From Macquaria australasica (taxonomy: Eukaryota; Chordata; Actinopteri; Centrarchiformes; Percichthyidae), in the NCBI GenBank assembly GCA_005408345.1, contig SEMN01000179.1:558001-622000 (forward strand): a stretch of 64,000 nt of DNA, written 5' to 3'. The translations under genes were made by a program, and so were the position numbers. The notes beneath the pieces are model-generated. The model was not told the DNA's origin, searched no databases, and worked only from the letters and a program-made list of their open reading frames with translations. Positions 1 through 11,000 of the stretch are shown piece after piece; the first letter of the stretch is position 1, and each line of letters starts with the position of its first letter.

Positions 1-1349
1 AACAGCTGCTTCCGCATCACGCAGTGCTAATGTCGGTCTGAACACGGCCTAACAATGACTAAAAGTGTTGTTACTCTCTGGGAGTCTCCAGGAGTGGAGT
101 GAAACACAAACACAAAACACACACACGTGTATATATACATCAGCTAAATCAGAACATTGATTAGAAAACACAAATTATCTTAGGTAGCTCGAACTTACCA
201 ATGTAGGGCCTGAATCTCAGGTGTCAACTGGATGCCTAAAAGGAAAAGTGGCATGAGAGGAGGAAAATAACCTGTAATCCTTTTTAAAAAATTAATTGGA
301 CACAATGGGTCAGTAGATTGGAATGGGATCGTTGGGCTCACAAAGCACAGAGGTAGCACTGGGAAGATAGAGTAAGTGAGCAGGACCTAGCCACTGTTAG
401 TTAGTCCAAATGCCAACTTCAACTACAACCTTCATGTCTATTTTCAGAAAGCGCACCTCAGGCCCCCTATTTTATAAAATTGCAGACCGTCTTGGAGATG
501 TGAGAGGGAAAAAACTGTCATTTTGTTAAAAGCGGTGCAGGTAAAACGAAATGGTAGTGTAATTTCACTGTACTGCTGGCTTCCCCCCTTTTCAGATCTT
601 CAAGTTTTTCCTGCAGTGACTCAAATCCTTATATGGAGGCCACCTAAGGAAGACATTTGAGTGGCCTTGAATTCTTTCAATTTGGTTGTACTTGTTTTAC
701 AAACAGATTAAATAATAATTGAAGGAGGTCTGTTGTTAAGGTTCAGTGTTTTCATCCTTTGATTTTTGGCTATTCAATGCTTTGAAGAGATACTCAACAA
801 ACACTTTTAATGAAATCAGTAAAAATAGCTGTCTAAGATTTACACTTGACATTTCACAGAAAGTTTGATACAGTGACACTGAGTTTATGTTAGCCGCCAG
901 TACACCCAAACTTTATATGAAGATATAAAATTAAACAATAAAAAGTTAGAGTGGGAGACAAGTAAGACAACAGTGCTGTATGTCATCCTGTGTGTTACTG
1001 TGTAAGCAGCTCCGAGGGTAAGTTATTTGATTTTCCCTGCCTCCGTGGGCCTTTCAGTCTGCAGAGCACCTCTCTCTCTCTGCCAGCAGCGCTCAGCAGA
1101 TGTTTCGGAGAGGCAATCGTCAAGGCTCCGGCTGTTGCTATGAGACTGGTAATAACCGTTTAACAGCACAGCATGCTGTAGCTAAAGTTGAAATGTTTTT
1201 GGCTTGAGTCTTGCTGAGCTCAATAACATTCACACTGCAGTATTTCCTTCCTATTAAAAAAAAGACTGGTCAGTTGATTGATCGAACTGACTTCATCAAA
1301 GTTACAATGATGTAGTACACTCTTTCACTCTGTCACTTTTTCAGAACTG
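1..1349. other. noncoding DNA, no gene seen
   Basis: AT-rich sequence with stop codons in all frames. It holds a short (AC)n run near 111-127 and a C/T-rich patch near 1070-1085. I recognise no coding exon, RNA gene or named repeat. Confidence 0.6.
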
Positions 1350-1460
1350 GGCAGCTCCTTCAGCGACCGGCTGCTCCACCCGCGGTGTCTAAAGGAGAGG
1401 TACCGTAGGTCCTTCCTGCCTGCTGCTGTCAGACTCTATAATCAGTACAACTCCCGGTAA
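1350..1460 (+). pseudogene. LINE reverse-transcriptase C-terminal remnant
   Basis: A 36-codon open stretch ends in TAA at 1458-1460. It reads SSFSDRLLHPRC, then RYRRSFLPAAVRLYN. The pattern of basic residues, SF-P-AVRLYN, is the usual last segment of CR1/L2/Rex1-like LINE ORF2 proteins just before their stop codon. The endonuclease and polymerase domains are absent, so this is only the terminal peptide of a 5'-truncated copy. It is not related in sequence to the L2 copy nested downstream. The call rests on motif resemblance. Confidence 0.5.
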
Positions 1461-1661
1461 TCTACACTTGACTGTCAGTGTGCAGACTATTCACTACTAT
1501 ACTTCATCTGCTGCTGTGCATTATCTTCATACATATATTGTATTCATGATGTTATCTACTTCATATGTTGCTGTGAAATATTTTTCATACATGTATATTA
1601 TATATGTGCAATATTTTTATCTTATCTATTTGTTCATGCCTAGCTGCTCAGTCACTATCTC

Positions 1662-3848
1662 TGTCCCAACTAGGCTGCTTAAAGAAATTTTACCTTTAGT
1701 TAGCACTTATTTACTAGATATGATCAATCTGTCCTTATTAAAAGGCTATGTGCCACAGTCCTTTAAAGTAGCTGTAATTAAGCCTCTTCTTAAAAGCCCA
1801 CTCTTGATCCAGGGATTTTGTCAAATTATAGACCTATATCTAACCCTCCTTTTCTCTCTAAGGTCCTTGAGAAAGCAGTCGCCAATCAGTTGTGACTTTC
1901 TACACAACAACAAGCTGTTTGAGGATTTTCAGTCAGGATTTAGAGTACATCATAGCACAGAGACAGCACTGGTGAAAGTTACAAATGACCTTCTAATTGC
2001 ATCAGACAAGGGACTTGTCTCTGTACTTGTCTTACTAGATCTTAGTGCTGCATTCGATACCATTGACCATCACATTCTATTACAGAGACTAGAACATTTA
2101 ATTGGCATTAAAGGTACTGCACTAAGCTGGTTTAAATCCTATTTATCAGATCGATATCAGTTTGTACCCGTTAATGATGAATCCTCTATGCACGCCAAAG
2201 TTAGTCACGGAGTTCCACAAGGTTCTGTGCTTGGACCAATTCTATTTACCTTGTATATGCTTCCTTTAGGCAATATTATTAGGAAGCACTCCATAAAATT
2301 TCATTGTTATGCAGATGATACCCAATTGTATTTATCGATCAAGCCAGATGAAACCAATCAATTAGCTAAACTTCAAGCATGCCTTAAGGACATAAAAACC
2401 TGGATGAACTGCAATTTTCTGATGTTAAACTCAGACAAAACCAAAGTTATTGTACTTGTTGAACACCTTGAAACACATTATCTAAAAGATATAGTTTCTC
2501 TAGATATGGCGTACTGGCCTCCGAAACCGTAGGAATCTTGGAGTTATCTTTTGATCAGGATATGTCCTTTAACTCCCAAATAAAACAAACTTCAAGAACT
2601 GCCTTTTTTCATTTAAACATTGCAAAATCAGGCACATCCTATCTCAAAAAGATGCAGAAAAACTAGTCCATGCATTTGTTACGTCTAGGCTGGACTATTG
2701 CAACTCTCTATTATCAGGCTGCCCCAATAAGTCCCTTAAGACTCTCCAGCTGATTCAGAATGCTGCGGCACGTTTACTGACAAGAACCAGAAAAGAGATC
2801 ATATTTCTCCAATATTAGCTTCTCTACACTGGCTCCCTGTAAAATCCAGAATAGAATTTAAAATCCTTCTCCTCACCTTCAAAGCCCTAAATGGTCAGGC
2901 ACCATCATATCTTAAAGAGCTCATAGTACCCTATTACCCCACTAGAGCACTGCGCTCCCAGAATGCAGGGTTCCTTGTGGTTCCTAGAGTCTCTAAAAGT
3001 AGAATGGGGGCCAGAGCCTTCAGCTATCAAGCTCCTCTCCTGTGGAACCAGATCCCAGTTTGTGTACGGGAGGCGGACAACCTCCTCACATTTAAGAGTA
3101 GGCTTAAGACTTTCCTCTTTGATAAAGCTTATAGTAGGGCTGACTCAGGTGACCCCTGAGCCCCCCCTTAGTTATGCTGCTATAGGCCTAGACTGCCGGG
3201 GGACTTCCTATGATGCACTGAGCTCCTCTCTCCTCCTCTTCCTCTCCATCTGTACGCCCTCATATCCCATCAATGCTTGTTATTAATTCAACTTCTTCCC
3301 GTAGTTGTGTGCTTTCTCTCCTCGCTCTCTCTCTCTCTCCCCTTCTGTTGCTTTCTGCAGGTGTTTCTGCCTCCGGAGCTGTAGAGTCTGGGTCTGTGGT
3401 TGCTGCCGCCTGCTGCCCCCGTGCTCCTGCTCTGCACCCGCTGCTGCTATTGCTGTTGTTGCTGTTGTTATTAGTGTTGCTATTATAATGTTGCTCTTAG
3501 TGTTGTTTCTGTTGGTGTTAACATCAATGCCATTACCATATCTATACTGTATTGTGCTGCTGTATGTTCTCTTTCCTCCTGCTCTCTCTCTCCCGCTCCC
3601 CCCTTCCCCTTCAACCCAACCGGTCGAGGCAGATGACCGCCCACCTTGAGCCTGGTTCTGCTCGAGGTTTCTACCTGTTAAAAGGGAGTTTTTCCTTGCC
3701 ACTGTCGCATAGTGCTTGCTCATGGTGGGAACTGTTGGGTCTCTGTAAATATAAAGAGTCGGTCTAGACCTGCTCTATTCGAAAAAGTGCCCTGAGATAA
3801 CTTTGTTATGATATGGCGCTATATAAATAAAACTGAATTGAATTGAAT
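1662..3848 (+). mobile_element. L2-type LINE, 5'-truncated copy 1
   Basis: From about GTCCCAACTAGGCTGC onward this copy is nearly identical to the long L2 copy at 32.8-37.8 kb, matching it from about 35566 to 37771. It keeps part of the reverse transcriptase, the C/T- and CTG-rich 3' UTR, and the 3' end (AAGAGTCGGTCTAGACC, then a (GAATT)n tail). 5' truncation is normal for target-primed reverse transcription. High similarity to copy 2 suggests recent activity of the family. It lies inside an older LINE 3' end. Confidence 0.85.
1664..3159 (+). pseudogene. L2 reverse transcriptase, broken (copy 1)
   Basis: Homologous to the C-terminal two thirds of L2 ORF2. The polymerase motifs are readable: LLDLSAAFDTIDH (motif A), HGVPQGSVLGP (motif B) and CYADDTQLYL (motif C, catalytic Asp pair). 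The reading frame shifts after LLK near 1795, where one A is missing from a run. It returns to frame near 1892, where two bases of TTGTGTGAC are missing. Further deletions near 2458-2560 and around 2790 break the C-terminal half. The last segment (2977-3159) is again in frame and ends SRADSGDP before TGA. Not functional as it stands. Confidence 0.85.
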
Positions 3849-3982
3849 ATTATTTATTTCTGTCTATACTGTGTATAGGACTATTTTTCTATTTATTTTT
3901 ATTGTATTTCTATATATGACACTTTTGCTGGCTGCTGCAACGCTAAAAAATTTCCCCGCTGTGGGACAATAAAGGCTTATCT

Positions 3983-4009
3983 TATCTTATCTTATCTTAT
4001 CTTATCTTA
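3983..4009 (+). repeat. (CTTAT)n pentanucleotide tail
   Basis: About five copies of CTTAT form the 3' tail of the older LINE, directly after AATAAAGG. Such short tandem tails arise at the 3' ends of this LINE class. Confidence 0.85.
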
Positions 4010-4010
4010 C

Positions 4011-5599
4011 ACAGTGACCTTTACAAGTGAGGCAAAAAATGTAGCTCAGTGCAAACTTAGATTAAGTGTCTAGCTGTAAGGAAGGAAATAAAGGTTAACA
4101 TGTCATCAATGTCATTATTGTTTTATTAACCCAAACAGCTAACAGAAATAGGTGCAAGAATTGCAAGAACATAAGGTAATAACACAAATATGCAAATGCT
4201 AGTAATACAGCAAAAAACTGTACTTCACACTGTGTCAGCAATAACTCTAAATTCACATCATATGCGAGACATCGTAAACTCTACTGAAGCTTCCATTTGT
4301 TGAATCCAAATCGACCGTCCTGTCAGCAGCCGGACAAACTGTCTTTACCAGGCTGAGTAACATCAGAAGTTTACTGTACGAACATAGTTTTCATGTAGGC
4401 TCCATGAGGATCATATAGGAAGAAAACAGATAACTTTATTTTATTATCTCTGCTTAATGTACTACTATATGTCCATAGTGAAACTGGAAAGCTCATATTG
4501 ACATTGCAGGTCTTCATAGTTCATTGTAAATTTACAGTACATAGAAATTCACAATATATAGACAGTAGTTGCGGAGATTACGCTATGCTAAGGATGGCAC
4601 ACACAAGGGGGGTTGTGTATTAGATGTGTTAATTTGTTTCTGAATCAGTGTGGATTGTTACCCCCCCACCCACCCCTCCATGTCCTTCACTTCTCCTCTT
4701 TCACAAGAGCTTTCCTTCGACCTAGTCATGCTTGCCTGACTCCCTCCTTTGCTCTCTGCTTCCTCTGCCGTCCCCAAGCGCACCCCACCACCACCACCAC
4801 CACCACCACCACCCCCACCCACCCTCCTGCCCTGTGTTATTGGTCTGCAATGGAGCATGGCAGCAGATGAGGTCCTTTGACACACAGACAGAAATACAAC
4901 AGGATCGGGCACAAATAAAAAACTGAGCACATTCCTTTCTCTGGGCCCCTTTACCGACACTATCTTGCGGCGTGGCTCACGCTGTTGCACTCCGTTGAGC
5001 GTATGCACTTGAGCATGCTGCTTTCTCTCCATCTGTCTCTCTGGTGTTTGACCTGATATTTGTTTTCTTTTTTTCCAGGCTGCAGACTATAGTGTCACTG
5101 CTCTGGGTAATGTGATCCTAGCTCTTCTCTTTGTGGTGCTAATGTATTTGGAGTCCCCCACCCTTGGGGCAGCAATTATTTTTTATCAGCCTGTGAAAGT
5201 TAGTTAAGTGCTACAGAGTGAGGGTGAACAGGGCAGCGCAGGAGGGGGGTTTGGTTGCATTGACTGAACCATGCCCTCAGTGCCCCTCTGTCCATGAGAC
5301 AAACAACCCACCCCCGCGCACGCCAGTGCTACACACCGAACATCAAGGAAGCAAGCGCTATTAATGCTCAAATATTTTCCCAGAGTTAGAGTGGCTGAGG
5401 GGGAGGATTGGAGGCAAATTAAGTCATAACGGAAAAAGGGACAGGCAGGGAGGAGGGACAGGAAAGTGAAGAGGGGGTAATTGGGAGAGATGCAATGATA
5501 AGATATCAGGCATACTAGCTTCTTTATTTAATTAGCTCTCTTCTGAACTTGTACACCTAGCCACCCCCCTGCTGTTTGCGTCGTCTGTTGAGGTTGCTC
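4011..5599. other. noncoding DNA with (CCA)n microsatellite
   Basis: A (CCA)n tract sits at about 4786-4812 inside a C/T-rich stretch (4660-4850). The rest is unassigned. A possible 28-base microexon at 5089 was considered and not accepted. Confidence 0.5.
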
Positions 5600-5745
5600 C
5601 GAGCACATATGGCTGCGTGACAGTAAACGCTTGATCAGTTGTCCGTATTTGCATATTTTAACAAGCTAATTGGTCTAATGTGTGCAGTTGTAAGCACATT
5701 AAGCTAATTAATGTACATGATATGGCGACCTTTGCTCTTTCCTGG
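5600..5745. promoter_or_regulatory. candidate conserved noncoding element
   Basis: A repeat-free, AT-rich block contains TTTGCATA, CTAATTGG and AAGCTAATTAATG. These resemble POU and homeodomain binding sites and are typical in style of vertebrate conserved noncoding elements. Only composition and motifs support this; conservation cannot be judged from one sequence. Confidence 0.2.
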
Positions 5746-5911
5746 CATTTTTTTTTTCTTTTTAGCAACAGGTAGTTGTTTCAGCCAACCAAACTGACGG
5801 GTCAGACACGTTAAAACTATAACCTGTGACATTTTCTCATAAATAAATATTATATATTCAGTTATATATCACAACAGGGGTTCCATAGGAGTCTCTGTAC
5901 ATGATGCTCGT

Positions 5912-6500
5912 ATACATAAATGTTAATGCTGTTACGCTAACATGTTCACAATATCAATGTTAACATGCTGATGTTGAGCAGGTAATGTTTACCATGGTCA
6001 CCATCTCAGTTTAACATGTTAGCATACCAACGTTTAGTACCAAGTTAGTACTAAACACAAAGTACAGCTGAGATTGAATGTTAGTAGTGTGGCAGGTAAT
6101 TGGTCATCCAATCAAATACATTTTGACGTGATGTTGGTGCTAGATGAAATCAGGGGAACAATAAAGTTATTACAATTTTTGAGATTTTTCAGTCAGGACC
6201 AAAGTAGTGCACCAAGTGACCATCCAATCAACCAACATCAACAAACCGCTATTATTGTTCAAATAATGGAACAGGAGCATCTACTAAATGTCATGACAAT
6301 CCATCTGATAGTTAGTTTAATAGTAAACAGTCACTCTGAACCAAAACATGTCAACCTCAAGGTGGTGAAAAATGAGGGGATCACCAATGTCATGAGGTGT
6401 GTACAGAATTTCATGGCAACCCAGTATGTGTTGCGATATTTCATTCATGACCAAAGTGGTGGACCAACCAACCAACACTGCCATTCAAGAGAATGTGCAA
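5912..6500 (+). repeat. dispersed repeat family R1, copy A
   Basis: Shares with 16823-17116 and 59840-60230 the landmarks ACTAAACACAAAGTACAGCTG, ATTTTGACSTGATG-TGGTGCTAGATGAAA, GGGGATCACCAA and GGACCAAAGTGGTGGACCAA. I remember this as a common unclassified teleost repeat. Copy A has lost parts of the middle. The open frame across 6074-6565 is not convincing as a gene because it follows the degenerate repeat. Confidence 0.7.
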
Positions 6501-6787
6501 AGTTTTTTTACATTGTAGATTGTTACCAGTTAACTTTATTATTATTATTATTTAGAGAACACTAGTTAGTTAGTTCTTGTCTGGTAGTAACTGTTGTGTA
6601 AAAGCTGTAAAATATCTCGTTCTTGATTGGTTTCTCATAAAAATGCTTCAAACTGGTTTTTTTTTTTTTTTTGGTAAATGTTAAGCTGGCCAAGTGCATT
6701 AGTATCATCATCATCATTGAAAGTATCTGACTGTGAACATTTGAAATGTGACCCACACCCCAAATGCACACCTGTAGAGTGAAGGCC

Positions 6788-6790
<3 letters not shown>

Positions 6791-6829
<39 letters not shown>
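6791..6829. repeat. (TG)n microsatellite
   Basis: About 19 uninterrupted TG units. The flanking 6830-7000 is purine-rich with further short TG runs. Confidence 0.95.
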
Positions 6830-6830
<1 letters not shown>

Positions 6831-7488
6831 AGAAAGAGAGGGAAAGAAAGAGACTAAGCGAAAGGGCAGGTGATAAGAATGCTACTGGAGATGGTGAAAG
6901 GGTTGTAACCGAGAGGCACTAAAAGCTCTGAGGTCCTTTGTGTATGTGTGTGTGTGTTTGAGAGAGAAAGAAAAAGACAGTGTGTGCAGGGTTTGGAGCT
7001 CCATTATCATTCTGTCAGAGTGCACAGGCCTGGCGTCATGGGTCTAGAGGATCACACAAAGACCTTACTGTGAAGACAGGTGAACTCAACACAAACAGTT
7101 ATCGTTGTTATTCTGCTTATGAAGACATACCGTTCAGTCAACCTGCATTCATATTGTGAATGGAGAAGGTTGGGAATTACATACATTTGTCACTGGGTTG
7201 TTGCTCATTTATACACTTTGAACTACACTAATGAACTTTTCACTTAATAATAGTCCTTTTTTACAACAGACAGTTTGACTAGCACAGGTGTCACTAATAA
7301 CATTAATGATGGCTCTGTTCTATTCAAGTGTCCCAGTCAGTCATCACACTGTGACAGTGACCGAGTATGCAGAAGGACCAGGACCCTGAAACTGAAACAG
7401 CTAAATGGAATTCAGCCATTATATATTTCTTATTATAATATATATAATTATATTGTTTTTGTTTTGTTTTTGTATTCATTATTATTAT
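6830..7488. other. noncoding DNA, nothing recognised
   Basis: Purine-rich to about 6980, then AT-rich. I see no gene or clear repeat. Confidence 0.5.
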
Positions 7489-7780
7489 GGGTGGCACGGT
7501 AGTGCAGTTAGCACCGTCGCCTCACAGCAAGACATTTCTAGGTTTGAACCTGCCGGCTGGCTGGTGTCCTTCTGTGCAGAGTATGCATGTTCTCCTCGTG
7601 CTTGCGTGGGTTTTCTCTGGGTGCTCCGACTTCCTCCCACAGAAGAGGGTTAGGTTACGGGACTATAATCATGTCTCAAGAGTCATGAATTTGTATTGGC
7701 TCAGGTCTTGATCTTGTTGCTAGTTGTTGATTGGCAACTCTTAAAATTGCCCCTAGGTGTGAATGTGAGTGTTACCCGCT
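7489..7780 (+). mobile_element. tRNA-derived SINE, copy 1 (degenerate)
   Basis: The head GGGTGGCACGGTAGTGCAG, TTAGCACCGTCGCCTCACAG and the B-box-like GGTTTGAACCTG match the tRNA-like head of fish SINEs of the DANA/V-SINE type. The body follows with GTATGCATGTTCTCC, GTGCTCCGACTTCCTCCCAC and AAATTGCCCCTAGGTGTGAATG. About 70 bases that are absent from the other two copies interrupt the body after GGTTAGGTTA. The 3' (GGAT)n tail is missing. Transcription by RNA polymerase III would be expected of an intact family member. Confidence 0.75.
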
Positions 7781-9500
7781 AGCTAGCATTTTAGGGATAG
7801 CTCGTAAACAACCCTACCTCACAGATAGGAAGGGTTGTTTACTAGTCAATATGTCACCAACCTTTCAGCACAAAATATTAGAATTTTGCTGTGCCACGGT
7901 CTTGTCTGATCAGACACTTAGTAAGAATGTCAGGTTTATCTTGCAGTATTGTGCTAATCTGCTGCTTACGGCCTCAAAGGAGCACAACAACATAAACCGC
8001 TGTTCAGTGGTTTGGTGTTCTTCACACTGGACACAGGGGTCATGCAGCTGGCCCACCAAACATACCCATGTCATAGAAAAGAGAATGTCTTAAATTTCCT
8101 TTGTCTGTACTTGAACCGGGCTTGAACCCCCATCCACTTTATTGTTTTTTTTGTATTTTTTGGAGAAAGAATAAGCGGACGGAGGTACCAGATAGTCTAG
8201 GTGTAGTGGAAAAATCAGTTTCCACCTGCCTTTATTACTTCATACTCCAATACTATTCCACCTCACCCAAATGTAAAAAGTTTGGTTCCTTTTTCTGCTT
8301 TTTTTTATTTCTAGTGTTTTGCTGTGCACATAAAAATAGATAGAAACCTACTGTGACATTCGGGTAGTGATAACTCTTTGTCACAACTGATCTGTGGCAA
8401 GGATCAGCGGGTATATTCTATCCTTTGAGTCTCTGTCCCCTTTTCACTTCTATATTCTTTGCATCCTCTCCTTCCCTGTCTCATACCTTCTACTTGTCTC
8501 CTCCTTTTTTCCCCCCATTCTCACAACATATATCTTATCTACATATATTTTTCCATCTCTCTCCCATGTTCTTTGTACCTCTTACCCTCTCTCCTTGTCG
8601 CTGTGTCTGCCTTTGTGCCATCAACCTCTCTTCTTGATCCCACAACGGCTGAATCCCACTTTATCCATCCTCCAGTCTATCTGCCAAGTCTGACTGTCTA
8701 TCTTTCCTTGGCTCATTGTCTTGTTTCTCTCTCTTCCCTTCTCATCTACCCTGTCAGTTGGTCGGTTTCTCCTTTTTCCTCTCAGTAAATCCCGCTTGTT
8801 CCCCCTACTGTATCTCTCACATCTCCCTCTCCCCTTTCTTTGTGTACCTGACTCTGAGCCTGTTGAAACCATGGGCCACGGTGGCTTAACTTTAATTGAT
8901 GCATCGGATAGAGGAGAGGAAGAGGAGGGGAGAGAGGGATGGCTCTGGGCTGACAAGGTTAATTCTGTTTTTCTTAGCTCCTCGTCACCTGGTGGCAATT
9001 AAACTCATGACATCACTCCCAAGGTAAAGACACACTGACGGAAAGCGAGAAAGAGGGAGAAAGGGAAAGGGAGAGATTGATTCCATGAAACATGTTCAAA
9101 GACAATCTCAGACAAAAGGTATGCCATGAAAAGGGGGGAGAAGACCGTGTGAAGCAAATGAGATAAATCAGTGTGGTCTGGATGCTGTGGAATAATGAAG
9201 TATTGAAATTCAAGAGGATTATGCTTGTATTGATATTGACAGTTTCTACAAGGGATGCCTGCATCAAAAGCTCTCCTAGCATATTGTAATTGGGGATGAA
9301 GGTTGACAATGGAGAGATATGAGCAGTTCTGCACTGAATTAATGAACTTCACATTAATGAGAAAAACCTGCCGGTGATGGAAAAATACAAAAAACTGATA
9401 ATCCAAAATGAAATCGCATTTATTCTATGTATGTATTTATTCTATGAGATATATAGTTTTTTGTAGAACAAACATTACTACAGGATAGCTAATCACTGAG
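7781..9500. other. noncoding DNA: C/T-rich tract followed by purine-rich tract
   Basis: 8400-8860 is strongly pyrimidine-rich and 8915-9080 strongly purine-rich. This strand bias creates long but meaningless open frames. A 12-bp hairpin lies at 7804-7842. The section 8870-9030 (TTAATTGATGCATCGG, GGCAATTAAACTCATGAC) could be conserved noncoding DNA. No gene recognised. Confidence 0.45.
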
Positions 9501-9509
9501 GAAATGCTT

Positions 9510-9705
9510 AGAGAGTGAGATTAGATGATTGATATCAGTCGTGTTGTTTATGTGTTAAATATGGAGCTGAAGTCAGGACATGGTTAGCCTAGCTTAGCAT
9601 ATACTGTAGATGGGAACCAAGGGAAAACAGCTAGCCTGGCTCTGTCCAAAGTTTAAAAAATACTCCTACAAACACCTCTAAAGCTGTCTTATAGAGTTGT
9701 GAAGT
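9510..9705 (+). repeat. dispersed repeat family R2, plus-strand copy
   Basis: Contains GGTTAGCCTAGCTTAGCAT, AAACAGCTAGCCTGGCTCTG, TCCAAAG and CACCTCTAAAGCTGTCTTATA. The same landmarks recur inverted at 10848-11000 and, in another variant, at 20125-20310. I recognise this as a common teleost repeat but cannot name its class. Confidence 0.7.
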
Positions 9706-10116
9706 GGGAGCTGGTTCCATGAGTGTTTATTCGCTAATGTAAATTCCTGTTTCAAAATTTTCTTTTTATGATATCTTCAATTTTCCTCAATAAAGAAACA
9801 CAGGAAGCTCCTGAATAATGTAACAAAGAAAAATCATATTTCGTCAGTCCCATCAGTTTGTTATGGTGGATGGTTTCAAACACTGCAAGCCACATACATG
9901 GGCCTCTGCTGCTGTTGCCATGAAGAAGAAACCAGAGCAACGAAACAGATCTGCAGGAAACTTGAAAACCCTCTGTCATTGTAGTTGGGACCAGAACAGA
10001 GCACAATAGTTGCCAAAATCTTCTAAAATTAACCCATAATCTGAATGTAAATTAATTTAAGATGCGGATTGTGCAGTGTTGCTTCCACCCATCATTAGCA
10101 GCACACATAACACAAT
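9706..10116. other. noncoding DNA, nothing recognised
   Basis: AT-rich sequence with no convincing open frame or repeat. Confidence 0.5.
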
Positions 10117-10262
10117 TTTAAGCGGGGACTGCCCATTGTTTCGATGGTCCTTTATTCCAAAACCCCAATAGTCCAAAAAATGTCCCATTTGACCGAAATC
10201 CCCAACAGCCTGTCATCCCGAAAACAAATGCCCATTGCTCCGAAGGCCCATAGCTCTGAAAA
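10117..10262 (+). repeat. degenerate short-period repeat (CCCATTGNTCCGAAA-like)
   Basis: Six or seven imperfect units of about 17-20 bases, each with a CCCA(A/T)T(A/T)G half and a YCCRAAA half. Examples are CCCATTGTTTCGATGG, CCAATAGTCCAAAA, CCCATTTGACCGAAA and CCCATTGCTCCGAAGG. The units have diverged but the alternation is plain by eye. Confidence 0.6.
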
Positions 10263-10847
10263 TATACACACTCTGTTCGTTCAGTGACTGCCAGACTTGT
10301 CCATGGTGCTGAATCAGCAGGGGATAGGCTATCTTTCTGGCCTTACACCAAACAACATTTCATGCAATTGGATGTAGCTGAAGCAGCTAAATGGAACTCA
10401 TCATTAATTTTATTATTTACATCTGTACTTGTCCTACTGTGACATGTCAAAATGTCCTCTGTGACAAAAAAAGATTATTGGATGCCAAATACCAAGATGC
10501 ACCTTGAGATTTGTACTTCTCTCTCTCTGCTTTTATGTACACAGGCTTCTACTATTGACCCCTTTTTTTTTTTTTTTATCAAAGAAGCAGATTTTTCTTA
10601 CACAGTTAGTTGGTCATCATCTGTCCAGATGAGTTTCATGTTCGTGCAAGCCTTGGAATTGCTCCATATGTCAGTCACCTAATCGAATCTATGCAGAAAT
10701 TGAATGCGACTTCTACTTTTGGAACCCTGGACCTAAAATAACTAACAAAACAACACGACTATATCTGTTGTATTTACCCTGCAATTCCCCATAAAATCAC
10801 AAATTGTCATTTTTACATTCTGTTATTTCGGTTTAACAGCCAAGATA

Positions 10848-11000
10848 CATTATGTATATAAGACAGCTTTAGAGTTGTTGGCAGGCATATTTTTAACCTA
10901 TTGACAGAGTCAGGCTAGCTGTTCCCCGTAGGCTAACCACATCCTGACTCCAGATCCGTCCTTAACACACAGACATGAGATTAAGATCTCCTCATCTCAC
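10848..11000 (-). repeat. dispersed repeat family R2, minus-strand copy
   Basis: On the minus strand it reads GGAGTCAGGATGTGGTTAGC, then AACAGCTAGCCTGACTCTG and CTCTAAAGCTGTCTTATA, matching the plus-strand copy at 9510-9705. The two copies face each other across about 1.1 kb. Confidence 0.65.

Larger units (their letters stand above)
1350..4010 (+). mobile_element. 3' end of an older LINE, split by a nested L2 LINE
   Basis: The left part (1350 to about 1661) holds a reverse-transcriptase C-terminal peptide followed by AT-rich 3' UTR. The right part (3849-4010) continues as AT-rich 3' UTR and ends with AATTTCCCCGCTGTGGGAC, then AATAAAGG and a (CTTAT)n tail. This is a typical end for fish CR1/L2/Rex1-type LINEs. 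An L2 LINE of about 2.19 kb sits between the halves, so this element was already present when L2 inserted. The short string TCTGTC occurs at both junctions and may be a target duplication or microhomology. The subfamily is uncertain. Confidence 0.6.

Noticed and set aside
3273..3723. Open frames on both strands, rich in Leu/Ser/Arg
   Set aside because: They lie in the C/T- and CTG-rich 3' UTR of L2 copy 1 and recur in copy 2 at 37177-37635; they are composition effects.
4658..5032. 124-codon minus-strand open frame with a glycine run
   Set aside because: It is created by the (CCA)n microsatellite and a C/T-rich flank, with no domain.
5089..5116. Possible 28-base microexon after TTTCTTTTTTTCCAG and before GTAATG
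   Set aside because: Good-looking splice signals, but 28 bases carry too little coding information and no partner exon is visible.
8394..8998. Several overlapping open frames on both strands
   Set aside because: Produced by pyrimidine/purine-rich low-complexity DNA.
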